Shown in pieces: positions 1-10,921 of a stretch of 64,000 nucleotides of DNA. This DNA is from Magnolia sinica (taxonomy: Eukaryota; Streptophyta; Magnoliopsida; Magnoliales; Magnoliaceae), in NCBI RefSeq assembly GCF_029962835.1, contig NC_080579.1, positions 81,485,959-81,549,958 of the forward strand, written 5' to 3'. Under the pieces are notes generated by a model. That model saw only the letters and a list, made by a program, of their open reading frames with translations, searched no databases and had not been told where the DNA came from. A program made the position numbers and the translations under genes. Every line of letters begins with the position of its first letter. Positions within the stretch are counted from its first letter, which is position 1.

Positions 1-240
1 TCCTTACTTTTTATCTCCTCCTTTGGTATCTACTTTTCAGTTTTTTGGGAATACCACTGGGCCCATTTGGATTCAAGCTAATTGGTGCTGGGTCAAGCTA
101 TCCAGACTAGCTATGTTGGCATGTATATCAGGACTTGTAATTATATTAATTGGAAAATTACTAGTATAAGTATGAATACACAGGAGTAGGGTTGGGATAT
201 TCATGCTGCTAATACTCTAGAATATATATTCATATAGAGT
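1..240. other. no gene seen
   Basis: AT-rich sequence with no convincing coding frame, repeat or RNA signal. It ends at the target duplication of the first hAT-type miniature element. Confidence 0.6.
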
Positions 241-248
241 ATCATCTC

Positions 249-1018
249 TAGGGGTGTACATCAAGTCGAACCAGGCCACTAGCTGACCTCAGCTCGAACT
301 CAGCTCGGCTCGGTCCTCGAGCTTAATTGGCCAGCTAAGCTGGGTTCGGTCAGCAGCTCGAGCCAGTTCGAGCCGAGTTAAAGCCAAGATCAAGCCGAGT
401 TCCCCATTGCAACATTTCCACGAACACCTAGTCTACACCTTCAAAATCTCACCGTTTGTGAAACAGAAGCAATGGTTTTACAGGTATTTTATCAAACACC
501 TTCTAAGCAACATAAAAAAGCAAGAAAAAAAAAAGGGTATTTATTTCATGTATACACCTACGCATTGGAATCGGAGGCCACTAGTGCTCCATTGACAACG
601 TGTGGTTTCCTCAATTTCCTTTTGAGAGGATTCGGCCGTAGCTGCAACAGAAGCATGCTTCGAATCTTGCTTTAGAGGACAAATTTGATGCAGGAGAAGA
701 TGACAGAAGTGAAGGATTTGAGATCGTGTTTGGATCGACAGTTTATGATCCAGATATCGTTACTGAATGATCTCTGGTGCATATGAGAAGAAAGGTCCGG
801 GGACTGAGTCATTTAATCAAACACTTGGTGAGCAACATCAATAGCAAAGTAATTGAGTCACCGAACTGGTTCGATCCAAGTTCGATTCAAGCTGGATTCG
901 ATCCGAGTCGAGTCAAGCTGGGGCCAGCTCGAACTCAGCTTCGAATTGAGTCGAATCGAGCTTTTTCGAGTCAAGTCGAGTGAGGTAAGTGAGCTAGCTC
1001 GATTCGTGTACACCCCTA
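249..1018 (+). mobile_element. hAT-type non-autonomous element, family A copy 1
   Basis: The element starts TAGGGGTGTACA and ends with the exact inverted complement TGTACACCCCTA. Its flanks are ATCATCTC (241-248) and ATTATCTC (1019-1026), an 8-bp target duplication with one mismatch, as hAT transposases make. About 150 bp at each end are dense in TCGAGC/TCGAACT-like motifs, typical of subterminal transposase-binding repeats. The AT-richer centre (about 405-560) matches the centre of the copy at 1877-2421 in inverted orientation. No transposase is present, so the element would depend on a hAT enzyme elsewhere. Short open frames inside it are incidental. Confidence 0.88.
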
Positions 1019-1026
1019 ATTATCTC

Positions 1027-1739
1027 TCTACCATAGGAAAATGGATATAGAAACTCTCTCCAAGTGTTTCTTTAATAAGAGAATTAAGGTTGGAGTTTTT
1101 TTATAGTGTAATTGATATGTATACCTAATCTCATATTTATAAGAAAACCCTAATATGAGAAATACTTATGTAACGCCTCCAGTTTCGTAACTTGAGTATG
1201 ATACTCGAGTCCTAAAACCCTCAGTGTTAACCATAACTCACATGTATACATTTTCTTGGATAAAACCACATTCATATTCATTTCACATAGTATGTATAAG
1301 AGAAAGCAAGATATACTAAAGTTTGGGAAATAAATATAAGCTATTACACTAATCACAAGTAATCCGCTTAGATGTGGACTTGTTACAAACTGCAATATGA
1401 GAATTCAAAATAGTTCCATTACAAACAAATTACTCTAATGATACAAGTCAAACATCTCGGCCATGCTATAATATGGCCCTTCCTTCGAAGGCTCCTCGAT
1501 CAATTCTTTAGGGTCTTTTAATCCAGTGTCATCTTTTGGTGTACATATACATACACAATAAAGAATGAGTGACTACCTCAGTGAAGATTTCCTTCCAAGA
1601 TTACACATCTATCATCACAGCCAAGTATAGTTTAGAAGAATAAGTAAGGCAATCACAATAATCATATCACAATATAAACTTGATTTAATGCATGGATGCA
1701 TGAACACACATCAGCCTGAGGATGCACATCTAACCGGGA
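1027..1739. other. no gene seen
   Basis: AT-rich intergenic sequence. A TGTAACGCCTCC string near 1169 resembles the start of a Tekay-type LTR, but no matching end or target duplication is visible, so it is not called as an element. Confidence 0.5.
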
Positions 1740-2790
1740 CTTGCGAGTAAACTCACGATGTAATAACTACCATGACATGATCTGGGAATCACAAGGGACA
1801 TACATTGATCTCACTAGTTGGGAATCACTGAAGACATACTTTGACATCATGATTCGGGAATCCCAAATGACATACATAGGGGTGTACACGAACCAAGCTA
1901 GCTTGGTTAGCTCGCTTGACATGACTCGAAAAAGCTCGATTCGATTCCGTTCGAAGCTGAGTTCTAGCCAAGTCGAGCTGATTTTTTAAGCTCGAAAATG
2001 AGTTCGAGCCGAGTTCGAGCTAGCCCCAGCTCAACTCGACTTGGATCGAACCCAACTCGAATCGAACTCGGATCGAAACAATTTGGTGACTCGGTTATTT
2101 GGATATTGATATTGCTCACCAGTTCGGTGGTAAGGAAGGTATATGTATGAAATAAATACCATTTTTTTTCTTAATTTTTATGTTACTTAGAAGGTGTTTG
2201 ATAAAATACCTATTAAACCACAGTTGTTGTTTTACATACAATGTGATTTTGAAGGTGTAGTCCATATGTTTGTGAAAATGCTGCACAGGCGAACTCGGCT
2301 CGAACTAGCCCGAGCTGCTAACTGAACCGAGCCGAGCCAAATTCGAGCTGGGGTCAACTAGTGACCGAGCCGAGTTGAGTTAAGGCCATCTCGACTCGGT
2401 TCGACTCAGTGTACACCTCTAGACATACATCGACCTCATACAAGTCATGAAACAATGATCCGAGAATCATAAGAGACATACATCGACCCCACTAGCTAGG
2501 AATCACTAAGGACATAGATTATCATCATGGTCTAGGAAATTCCACCTGATAATCCACAATATATAAGAACTACTAAGCAATCAATTGACAATCACAAAGG
2601 ATGTACATCAACCTCACTAGCTGGGAATCACTAAAGACATATATTGGCATCATGATCCAAAAATCCCACGTGACATACATTAGCCTCATATGGGAGTCAT
2701 AAATAATAATATGAAAATCACAAGAAACATACATCGACCCCACTAGTCAAGAATCACTAAAGACACATCGACATCTTGGTCGAAAATCTT
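1740..2790. repeat. degenerate tandem repeat with GACATACATCGACC units
   Basis: A unit of roughly 120-150 bp recurs at about 1795, 2466, 2600 and 2720. Each contains variants of GACATACATCGACCTCACTAG, GGGAATCACTAAAGACATA and CATCATGATCCGGGAATCC in the same order. The hAT-type element at 1877-2421 interrupts the array, so the array is older. No coding frame runs through it. Confidence 0.7.
1877..2421 (-). mobile_element. hAT-type non-autonomous element, family A copy 2
   Basis: Starts TAGGGGTGTACA, ends TGTACACCTCTA, and is flanked by a perfect 8-bp target duplication GACATACA (1869-1876 and 2422-2429). Relative to copies 1 and 3 it lies inverted: its first bases match the reverse complement of the end of copy 1, and its AT-rich centre (about 2130-2285) matches the inverted centre of copy 1. 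Both ends carry TCGAGC/TCGAACTCGG subterminal motifs. It has no coding capacity. The target site lies in a tandem repeat whose units themselves contain GACATACA. Confidence 0.92.
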
Positions 2791-3354
2791 GTATGATTTC
2801 CAAACTTAAATCATCAAGGTATCAAGTCTATATCAAAGTGCGTCAATTATGGTTCAAATATGTGTGTTTATATCCATTTAACACATACATTTAAAGATGC
2901 TTTTCACCATGTTTCATATGTGTACCATGTCTTTGTTGAAGTCTTTGATGTGGGTAATCTAAACCACATCCCAAAAGTATATGAATCCATTCAACCGCCA
3001 CATTACTACCTCCAAATGATAAATCATCCCCATTCCAAATGTGAAAAAGAAATCAATAACATAAATGGCTTCTAACACAATAGTTCTAATTGAGACGATC
3101 TTTAATTCAAACATGAATGAATCTAAACATGCTAGACATGTGGTAACATGGAGATTTAACTAAGCAGTTTAACTTGATATGAATGAACATTACATATATT
3201 AGTTATGGAGCAACCAAGTTATATGAATGCGATTCTAATTTCACACATTATTGGAATTTAGCATACTAGAGATCATGAAAACAAGTAGATTACATTAGGC
3301 AAACTCTAAATTTCACACCTATATGAAAATTAGTGCACTAGAGATGGTAATAAC
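2791..3354. other. no gene seen
   Basis: AT-rich DNA. Two or three weak copies of an ACAAGTAGATTNCA phrase occur at 3280-3370, one of them being the SINE target site. No supported gene. Confidence 0.5.
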
Positions 3355-3373
3355 AAGTAGATTCCACTAAACA

Positions 3374-3515
3374 CCCTCATCCATAGCTCAAGTGGTAGAC
3401 CAAGTTAAAGATACCTAGTTTCAACACTGAGGTCTTGGTATCGATTCCCTAGTCGGGGTGGCTAACAGTGATGTGTGAATTGACAGTGTTGTGTACTAAC
3501 AAGCTAAAAAATAAA
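3374..3515 (+). mobile_element. tRNA-derived SINE
   Basis: A 142-bp element with a polymerase III A-box-like TAGCTCAAGTGG near its 5' end and a B-box-like GGTATCGATTCCC about 55 bp downstream. It ends in an A-rich tail (AAGCTAAAAAATAAAA). It is flanked by a 19-bp target duplication, AAGTAGATTCCACTAAACA at 3355-3373 and the same with one C-to-T change at 3516-3534. This is the arrangement of tRNA-related plant SINEs mobilised by LINE reverse transcriptase through target-primed integration. It has no protein-coding content. An intact tRNA is excluded because the cloverleaf is not maintained and the tail and target duplication are present. Confidence 0.88.
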
Positions 3516-3534
3516 AAGTAGATTTCACTAAACA

Positions 3535-6199
3535 TGGAATCTAAGCACATATGAGAACGATTCCAAGAAAAATAAAAAATAATCAAGAATTATAATTAAA
3601 ACTATGAAAATTATTGATAGCTTGAAGGGATTTACTCACCAATTTGAATTCAAAAGGAGGCAACTCGAATTGCCTTGATCTTATGCAGATCTGGCTTGTA
3701 TGTTATTCGATTGGGATAGATCTACATAAGAGGTTTGGGAATTTGATTTCCCAAATAACAATTAGAGTTTAAAAATTAAATAATCACACATTAAATTGGA
3801 TTGGAGTGCTAAAAGCCTAAAAATCAACTCACCTTGGGTGTTTGATTCAACTCGACTCATTTTTATTTATTTTTACTTAGATTCAACTCGGGATCCAAAT
3901 GTGCTGTTTGAGAATTTAAATTCCCTACACTTCAATAAAAATTACAATCAATTAACTTCGCAAAGATTTCATTTAGAGATTCAAACTATAGAAATCAACT
4001 CACCTACTTGGTTGACTCGATTCAACTCACTTGATTCCAACTCGGTTCAAACTTGGAGTCAAGCAAATAGATCTACAAGTGGAATCAAATTTCTTTATGT
4101 TATAATTAAAATTTAAAATCAAATAATCTTAATTTAAGCCCAAACTAGAATCCTTTAGAGATTGACTAACCTCAACGATCCAACTTGACTTGGGATCAAC
4201 ACGATAGGGAGGCTCGAACTTGCCGCCTAGCACAATCCTCATCTATAGCTAAGACTGTACAAATCATAATTCAGGTCTCTCTTGAAACTAAACATAGCAA
4301 ACTCGGCAACAATGGTGCGAATTGATCAGGCCCGGTTTCGATCCAACTCAACTCTAATTCGAGTTTTCTTTAAAAATAGTTGAATCTGCAACAATGGTTG
4401 AACAAATGCGACTTGAAATTTGACCTACTGGACGAGAGCACTTTAAAATTGGGCCAGATTCGACTAAACACGGCGGACAACTGAGTTAACATGGCAGAAA
4501 GTTGTAAAACCCCTTCCTTTCTCTTGTTTTCCCCTTTATTCCTGCTTTTTTTCTCCTTTCTTCTTCCCTCTCTGCTGCAACTTCCAGTAGAGTATGGATG
4601 ACAACACCAAACCTCAACTCAAACTAGATTTGAGACTATTTGACTTAGTGAGTCGTTAAACCCCAACTAGCTTGACTTGACTAAGCAGCGAGTCTTGGCA
4701 TGATGGATCTAGTTCTTCCATCAATTTCCTCCTTTCTCAATCAGAAAAGATCCTGGAAAGGGAAAAAGTTGAAACTCAGGATGACTCGGATCGAGTTAGG
4801 CTTGGTAGCAAACAACCCACAAACGCTAGCGACCCAATCCCGACTCTCTCTCTCTTTCTCTCTCCCTTTTCTCCTCGCTTTTCTCAGATTGGAAAGAGAT
4901 ACACGAAACAAGAGAAAGGATATCTATAGCACTCTAGCCCTCATATAAATATTTCGAAAGCTAATCACAAGATTAGTTACACAATCTTGTGATAATTAGT
5001 GTGGAATTGGCTTCGAATTGAGATAGGGTGTGAATTTCTCCTACATGCAACATCTGATCTCTTTGTAATCTATGAGGATTGCATTCCCATTAGATGGCCC
5101 ATCAAGTGGACTTTTTTCATTGGAGATTAGGATGTAAATGAGTTAGTGTAGTTTTTTTACTAGACAAGGGAGAAGATGATTTGATAATAGCGAAAAATGA
5201 CCCAACAACTTTTCCTTCAAACTGTTGGACTGATTATATTGGTAACAAAGAGATTGTGGGGCCCACCATTTGAAGGTTCAAATCTTTTTGTCACAGTGGG
5301 TTCCGACATTTCTAAGTACGCACATTTTCTGCATGCGGGGCGCAAGAGCACATGTTGGAGCATCATCTGTTACTATTTCCAACTATTAGATGTTCCTTCA
5401 GATTCGTTCTTGATCTTAGAGATGAGTTGAAAGGTAATTAAATGAATGGTTGAGATCGATCTTGCATGAAACAAATTCTCTAACAGTTGGCAGAGAAGTA
5501 CAAGAGGTCCAAGGTTAGAGATCTTTGAAATATTTGAAGAAAAAGTGTTGTGATTGAAGTAGTAATTGGAACCATATTAGCTGGATCTACAACTGTGGCC
5601 TTCTAACTCTTCAGTTCAGGTTGGATTAGCTTGACCATTTTTATTAAAGAAAAAGAAGAGTCGACCACCTTTATTGGTGATGGAGATGGGACGGTCGATG
5701 TAGTTAAGGTTGCCTTCCTTGATCGTGTCTTTTTGTAGACAGGAGGAATGACTGACTAAGGAGTGGTCGACTTCTTAGTGTTTTCTTTCTTTATTTATTT
5801 TCTTGGTCATATGTTTCTCCACCTTCGATGAAGAAGAAAGTCGGTCGATTATTAATTCACGAGACTCATTGATCAAAGTCCCATATTAATTCTTCCACCA
5901 AGAGTAGAATGATTCTAGTTGTTGTGGGTGATTAGTGAATTGAGAGGAAGCATGAAGGATGAGCCGAAATCATTTATAGAGAGTCTAAAAGATGGCGAGT
6001 TTGTTTGCGACTGGTCGATGAGTCAGAGGTTGGCTACAAGTCAGGTGAATGAAAGGAAAAGGGATGCATTGAGTCATACCAAACTGGCACACAAGAACAT
6101 TGGGGCAGTATTATTCAATGCCGGCCTTGGCATTAATGCCTATATTTATGGTGTCACTATATGATAAGTATCTATAGATCAGATAACTTTTCCAAGATG
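3535..6199. other. no gene seen
   Basis: AT-rich intergenic DNA. Between about 3800 and 4080 the phrase ATCAACTCACCT...GATTCAACTCG recurs loosely, and 4840-4870 is CT-rich. A short frame at 5919-6164 shows no recognisable domain. No supported gene. Confidence 0.45.
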
Positions 6200-6204
6200 C
6201 ATCC

Positions 6205-6927
6205 TAACGCAGGGAAGGACGTGAGGTTGAGCACCGTCTCCCTCAAGAGGATAACTATTCCGAATCCATGGAACTTTTCTGGACTCCTCACAGAGACTTC
6301 TCGAATCCACGAGGAAAGAAAGCAGAAAATAGAAATAAATTCTAATAAATTCAAAATTGATTAATGAATGAATAAAAACAAGTTTACAACCCTTTAAATA
6401 GGGGTACCAAGCAATGGGAAAGAAATCAGAATCAAACTGCAACTAAAACTCCTAGAATTCGTGACTTATTATAAATAGTAAACTTACTATTCATAGACAG
6501 TCGTGATGTCTACTAGTGCACAAGGTTTTCGGCCAAAAATTGTAAGTGTCCTATTTGGCTTCACCAAACTGTTCACCTAATTTTTCTAAGCTCATTTCAC
6601 ATTGGACGCAACTCCTAAAGCCCAACGGATGAAGAGTTATAATCAAACTAAAACTTACTATTTATAGTAAAAACAAAATTAAAATAGGAAAATGACCGTC
6701 GATCTGGAGGTATTTCACAAATTCAGCTTGGGTAACCCGGCATGGTTGGGTTGGTTGGCTAAATTAGCTCATTCTACCCCAAAATCATATATTTTACGTC
6801 AGATAACTCATTCCAGATTGTGAGATACGCCTGATTTAAGGTCCGATGGTCTGGATCACTTCTGTTGTCGACCGGGCCTTTTCTGATCCATTTAGCCATG
6901 CAATTGTCTGCGACCCGCTCTACATCA
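6205..6927 (-). mobile_element. solo LTR of gypsy family G
   Basis: Read on the minus strand it starts TGATGTAGAGCGGGTCGCAGAC and runs through the same sequence as the LTRs at 14622-15355, 16289-17021 and 41450-42182, ending CTGCGTTA. The flanks CATCC (6200-6204) and CATTC (6928-6932) are a 5-bp target duplication with one mismatch. No internal sequence is attached, so it is the product of LTR-LTR recombination. It lies just downstream of the plant-mobile-domain relic on the same strand. Confidence 0.87.
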
Positions 6928-7049
6928 CATTCCTGAGATTTTCTATTTCAATATTGGTTGATTCCTGTTCTTCAATGAACCATATCAGACCAAACTCCTT
7001 ATCCTAAAAGAGGCAAATGGTATGACTGGACTTGTTAAGGGTGAAATAA

Positions 7050-8061
7050 AGAAAGAAATTCATACATTCAGTGAAGGAATAATTAATCTTGAAGTAGAGA
7101 ATGTTATAGTGGTCAAAGAAAGTGAACTCAATATCTATTGGGATGTTTTTAACAAGTTTTACTTCGAAATATTTGTAAAACCACATATGGACAAGCTAGA
7201 TAGTCCCACCAGAGTGGTAAAATCCCTTAGTAGTTGTTTCATACATGCTACGATCAAGGTAGTCGAGCACGAAAGAGGCAAGAGCAAGATGATGTACTTG
7301 AGAGAGCGTTGCAGCTACATGAATATATTCCTTAGTGATTTGCACTGCGCTCACACATAACAAAAATCAATAGATCCACATCAACAGGAACGTCGTATGT
7401 TCTTGTTCATCTACTTCATCCCTAGAGTTGCATTGAAGAGTCATTAAGGTATAATATGCCTTGTTGGTCTTTTATGAGAGATCGAATGGATGTAGATTTT
7501 TTAGAGCGAAGCCCGGGTAAACTAGTTCACCAAAGGGAAGAAGATGAGTGAATGCACATATGCCCATGACCGATGGACACATGGGGACACATCCGAAATG
7601 GAATTTATTTGTTGATGAACCCCAAAAAGTCGATGTTGCTATAAGAAGGAATGGATTGGCTTAAAATTCGTGCAAAGAAAGTTTAATGCACTCATAAACT
7701 CCTACTTGTTCCCACGTATCACCATGTTGTGCTTCAACATGAGTAAACCAATCAGCCCAGCCATTCATCGGTTTCAACCATGCTCGTGGGGATTTGAATG
7801 CATTGGGGGATTCGAAAGATCATCCGATTGGACAAATAGAACTTCATCAAGTCACTTCAGAAAACTGGGTTTGATTTTACAAAGTTTTTCATAGGTGACT
7901 GTCGGATGGAAAGCAAGACCAAGTGTCAACACTACAGTGTTTGGTTCGGTTAGAGAATTGAAGAGGAGATCATTAATTACTCTGGACGACAAGACATGAA
8001 GTTCTTTATTGAAGGATTCCAAGTTGAAAACTGGAGCAAAAGAAGAAGAAGATGCAGTCAT
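7050..8061 (-). pseudogene. decayed plant mobile domain (PMD-like) gene
   Basis: A frame starts with ATG at 8061 (MTASSSSFAPVFN...) and, after breaks, continues to about 7050. Recognisable blocks on the minus strand are FHFGCVPMCPSVMGI (about 7580), HLLPFGELVYPGFA, TNKAYYTL, EHTTFLLMWIY, VAATLSQVHHLALASFVLDY and GGTI-stop-LVHMWFYKYF (about 7170-7220). This order resembles the aminotransferase-like plant mobile domain found in transposon-borne genes and PMD/MAIL relatives. At least three stops interrupt the distal 150 codons, two of them where Trp is expected (MWIY-stop, TI-stop-LV), so it is dead. Assignment is from pattern memory, not alignment. Whether it was a host gene or carried by a transposon is unresolved. 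Confidence 0.55.
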
Positions 8062-10179
8062 GGTACGATTTAAGGAGAGAAAATTAGGAAGCGTTTATGC
8101 AAAAGAAATGAGTGAGAGGAGAGAAACACCGACTTAAGAATTGTTTATGCATCGGTCACGATATGTGTCTATTAATGAAGAGAAAATCATGACTCCTTGT
8201 ACGATATGCTTTTATGCAACATGTCACGAGTACGGCCTAGAAGTGTGAGACAAAAAATATATATTGGTACTGCATCGGTCGAGTAGAATCAATGGAGAAA
8301 TAACATGTGGATTAACGGCCGATTCATTTATGATATTGGGCAACAGAACAATATTGTTGTCACCTTTTTATCAAAGGTAGAGCGACCGAGGAGGAGAGGG
8401 GGATGTTGTGCCCTATTCCTAGCAATTTTGGGAAAGTCAATAGGAGGGTGACATGTGGCATTGTATGAGGAATAAGAAGTGGATAAAAAGATCTTCAAAT
8501 ATTTGGACCGCATTTTGTAGGCTAATAGTTGACGTAAGTTTAGTTCTACACGTCAGTGGATGGTTGACGGAGTGTTGTGATCGATATACAAGAAGTGCGG
8601 TCGATCTGTTTAAGATATAAAAAATGATTAATGGCAACCGAAACAAAAACTTGGCTGACAAAATTGAAGTAAGCGGCTAAGAGAAGTTCAAGAGAGGGAT
8701 CGTTGTAAAGAGAAACGACTAAAAGAATGATCTAGAAAAGAGAAGAATTTAGAAAGACTTTTGGATTACTGTAACCGTTACACTAATGGAAGAAGGATAT
8801 AGAGGAATAAACTATAGGAGGAATCTATAAATTGTAAATGAATGTGACATGAAAAAAAAACCCAACCCCAATCCAACCACAAAATCTTAAAAACAAGCAA
8901 ACTTATCTTATCAATTTACTTTATCTCAGCTTATTTTAAGAGTAGCCGTAATCAAGTAACGGTAATTCTTAGTTATAATTTTTAGCTGTAATCCAAGTTT
9001 ACGATCATATGCTGTATTTATTTTTTATTTAATATTAAGCAGTTCTATCAAGAGATGCATTTTTAGTTGTTCCTAATAACTGATTGGGAGTTTTTTCTTT
9101 TGTTTGATTTGCATTAGTAGTATGAAAGTCTTTTTTTATTATGAAAGTCATAAAGTAACTCATCTTTGGAGGAAGAATCCCACCCCTCGCTTGATGGCTA
9201 CCAAATTCTGCAAGTGATTAAATAAGTGACTGATTTTATTAAAATCTAGTCATATATGTTTATATTGAATGTATCTGTACACTTTGATGCTTGGAGTCAA
9301 AGTTGATCAATTTGGATTAAGCCTGTATGTCAATTCTGGCACACTTGTATAATTAAAAACAAACCGAGCAGCCCACAACATTTATTTGTCAACTGGCTCA
9401 CTTAATTAGTGGACTGAACTGCTTTTTTGGCCAGGCGATCAACCTAGTGGGACATCTCTGATCCACGGTGAGATTTATACATGCTCGTGCATCCAACTAT
9501 AGTCTCACGGGGTGTATATTATTCTTAATTAGCTAGTTCAGCCCCAGCCTCTTTTTTCTTGCATCATTCCTGGACTGAGAGCAGATGCCCTTCTGTCTTT
9601 TTGTTTTTTCTGTCTTTTTATGTTTTGATTAAATCAAGATGCTTTTCTGATAAAGGAAAAGTCAAGAAAAGTTGGAGAAAATGTCGCATCCATGCCACAC
9701 ATGGCATTGCGTGGAAACTTTCTGGCACCTGAAGTCGGTGGATGCGACTTGCACGCAATTCCTTGAAATCCTAAGCTTTTTTGGCCCACCATCATGTTAT
9801 TTTTATATCTCGTCCATGTATCAGTTGCGCCTGATCAAGTGGGCCATCACAAGAAAAAATTGGAATTGAACGGCTGCCATTGAAGCCATCTTGGGGGCTA
9901 TAGAATTTTTTGTGCTCCTGATATTTGTGGTTCTCGTTCATCACCACGAAAATCATCTCATGAAGGGGTTGGATTGCACATAGTGATTACCAACTACCAA
10001 GTATCCTATGAAGGTTTGACAATTGGCGTTTCATCCCCCACTATTTTCTATGGCGTGGCCTACTTGAGTTTCAGATCCACCTCATGTTTGAGTTCATGTT
10101 CCAGCTAACGAGAGGGATGGACGGACTGGATATGACAAAGACATTACTGTGGGCCCACGTTGCGTAGGGTTTGGGGGAA
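8062..10179. other. no gene seen
   Basis: This is the upstream side of the PMD relic followed by AT-rich intergenic DNA. Short frames at 8328-8661 and 9672-9869 have no recognisable domain. No RNA gene or element with identifiable ends was found. Confidence 0.45.
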
Positions 10180-10187
10180 TTCTTGTC

Positions 10188-10758
10188 CAAAGGTGTACAT
10201 GAGTTGAACCGAGTCGAGCTCAGCCACTAGCTGACCCCAGCTCGAACTCGGCTCGTCTTGGTCCTTGAGCCTGACGGGCCTGATCAGCTCAGTTTGGTCA
10301 GTAGCTTGGGTCAATTTGAGCCAAAATTGAGCCTGTGCGGCATTTTCATGCATATGGAGTGCATTTTCAATTTCTCACGGTATTTTATCTAATGCCTTTT
10401 AGGCAAGATCAAAATTAAGAAAAAATGGTATTTGTTTCATATACATATCTTCCTTGCCAGTAGCCGGCACTTCGTTGAGTCTTTCATCAAACACTTGGTC
10501 AGCAACCTCAATATCCAAGTAACCAAGTCACCAAACTAGTTCGATCCAAGTTCGAATCGAGTTGGGGTTCGATCTGAGTCGAATAGAGCTTGGGCAAGCT
10601 CGAAATTTTGGGGTTCGATGTGAGTCCAATAGAGCTTGGGCAAGCTCAAAAAATCAGCTCGACTTAGCTTGAACTCAGTTTGGAACTGAGTCAAATAGAG
10701 CTTTTTCGAGTCGAGTCAAGTGAGTTAATTGAGCAAAATCAGTTCATGTACAGCCCTA
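10188..10758 (+). mobile_element. hAT-type non-autonomous element, family A copy 3
   Basis: Begins CAAAGGTGTACATGAG (a mutated TAGGGGTGTACA terminus) and ends CATGTACAGCCCTA. It is flanked by TTCTTGTC (10180-10187) and TTCCTGTC (10759-10766), an 8-bp target duplication with one mismatch. Its first 60 bp match copy 1 (AGTCGAGCTCAGCCACTAGCTGACC), so the orientation is the same. TCGAGTCGAG-type subterminal motifs fill both ends, and the segment 10565-10650 contains a short internal duplication (GGGTTCGATNTGAGTCNAATAGAGCTTGGGC twice). More diverged than copies 1 and 2. Non-coding. Confidence 0.85.
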
Positions 10759-10921
10759 TTCCTGTCCCCCAGTTTAGAGGAAAATCTCGTCCCAAGTTCA
10801 TGGTGCGGGGGACTCCCATGCATTTTTCTCACCAACTTTCTGAAGAAGTAAGAACAACTTTAATACGCTGCTGTGACGCACGACACACATGCACTTGGAA
10901 ATTGTACATGTGGAAAACAGG

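Noticed and set aside
1169..1240. Start of a Tekay-type LTR (TGTAACGCCTCC)
   Set aside because: No matching end, target duplication or internal sequence found.
3381..3460. tRNA gene suggested by A-box and B-box matches
   Set aside because: No cloverleaf; an A-rich tail and 19-bp target duplication show it is a SINE.
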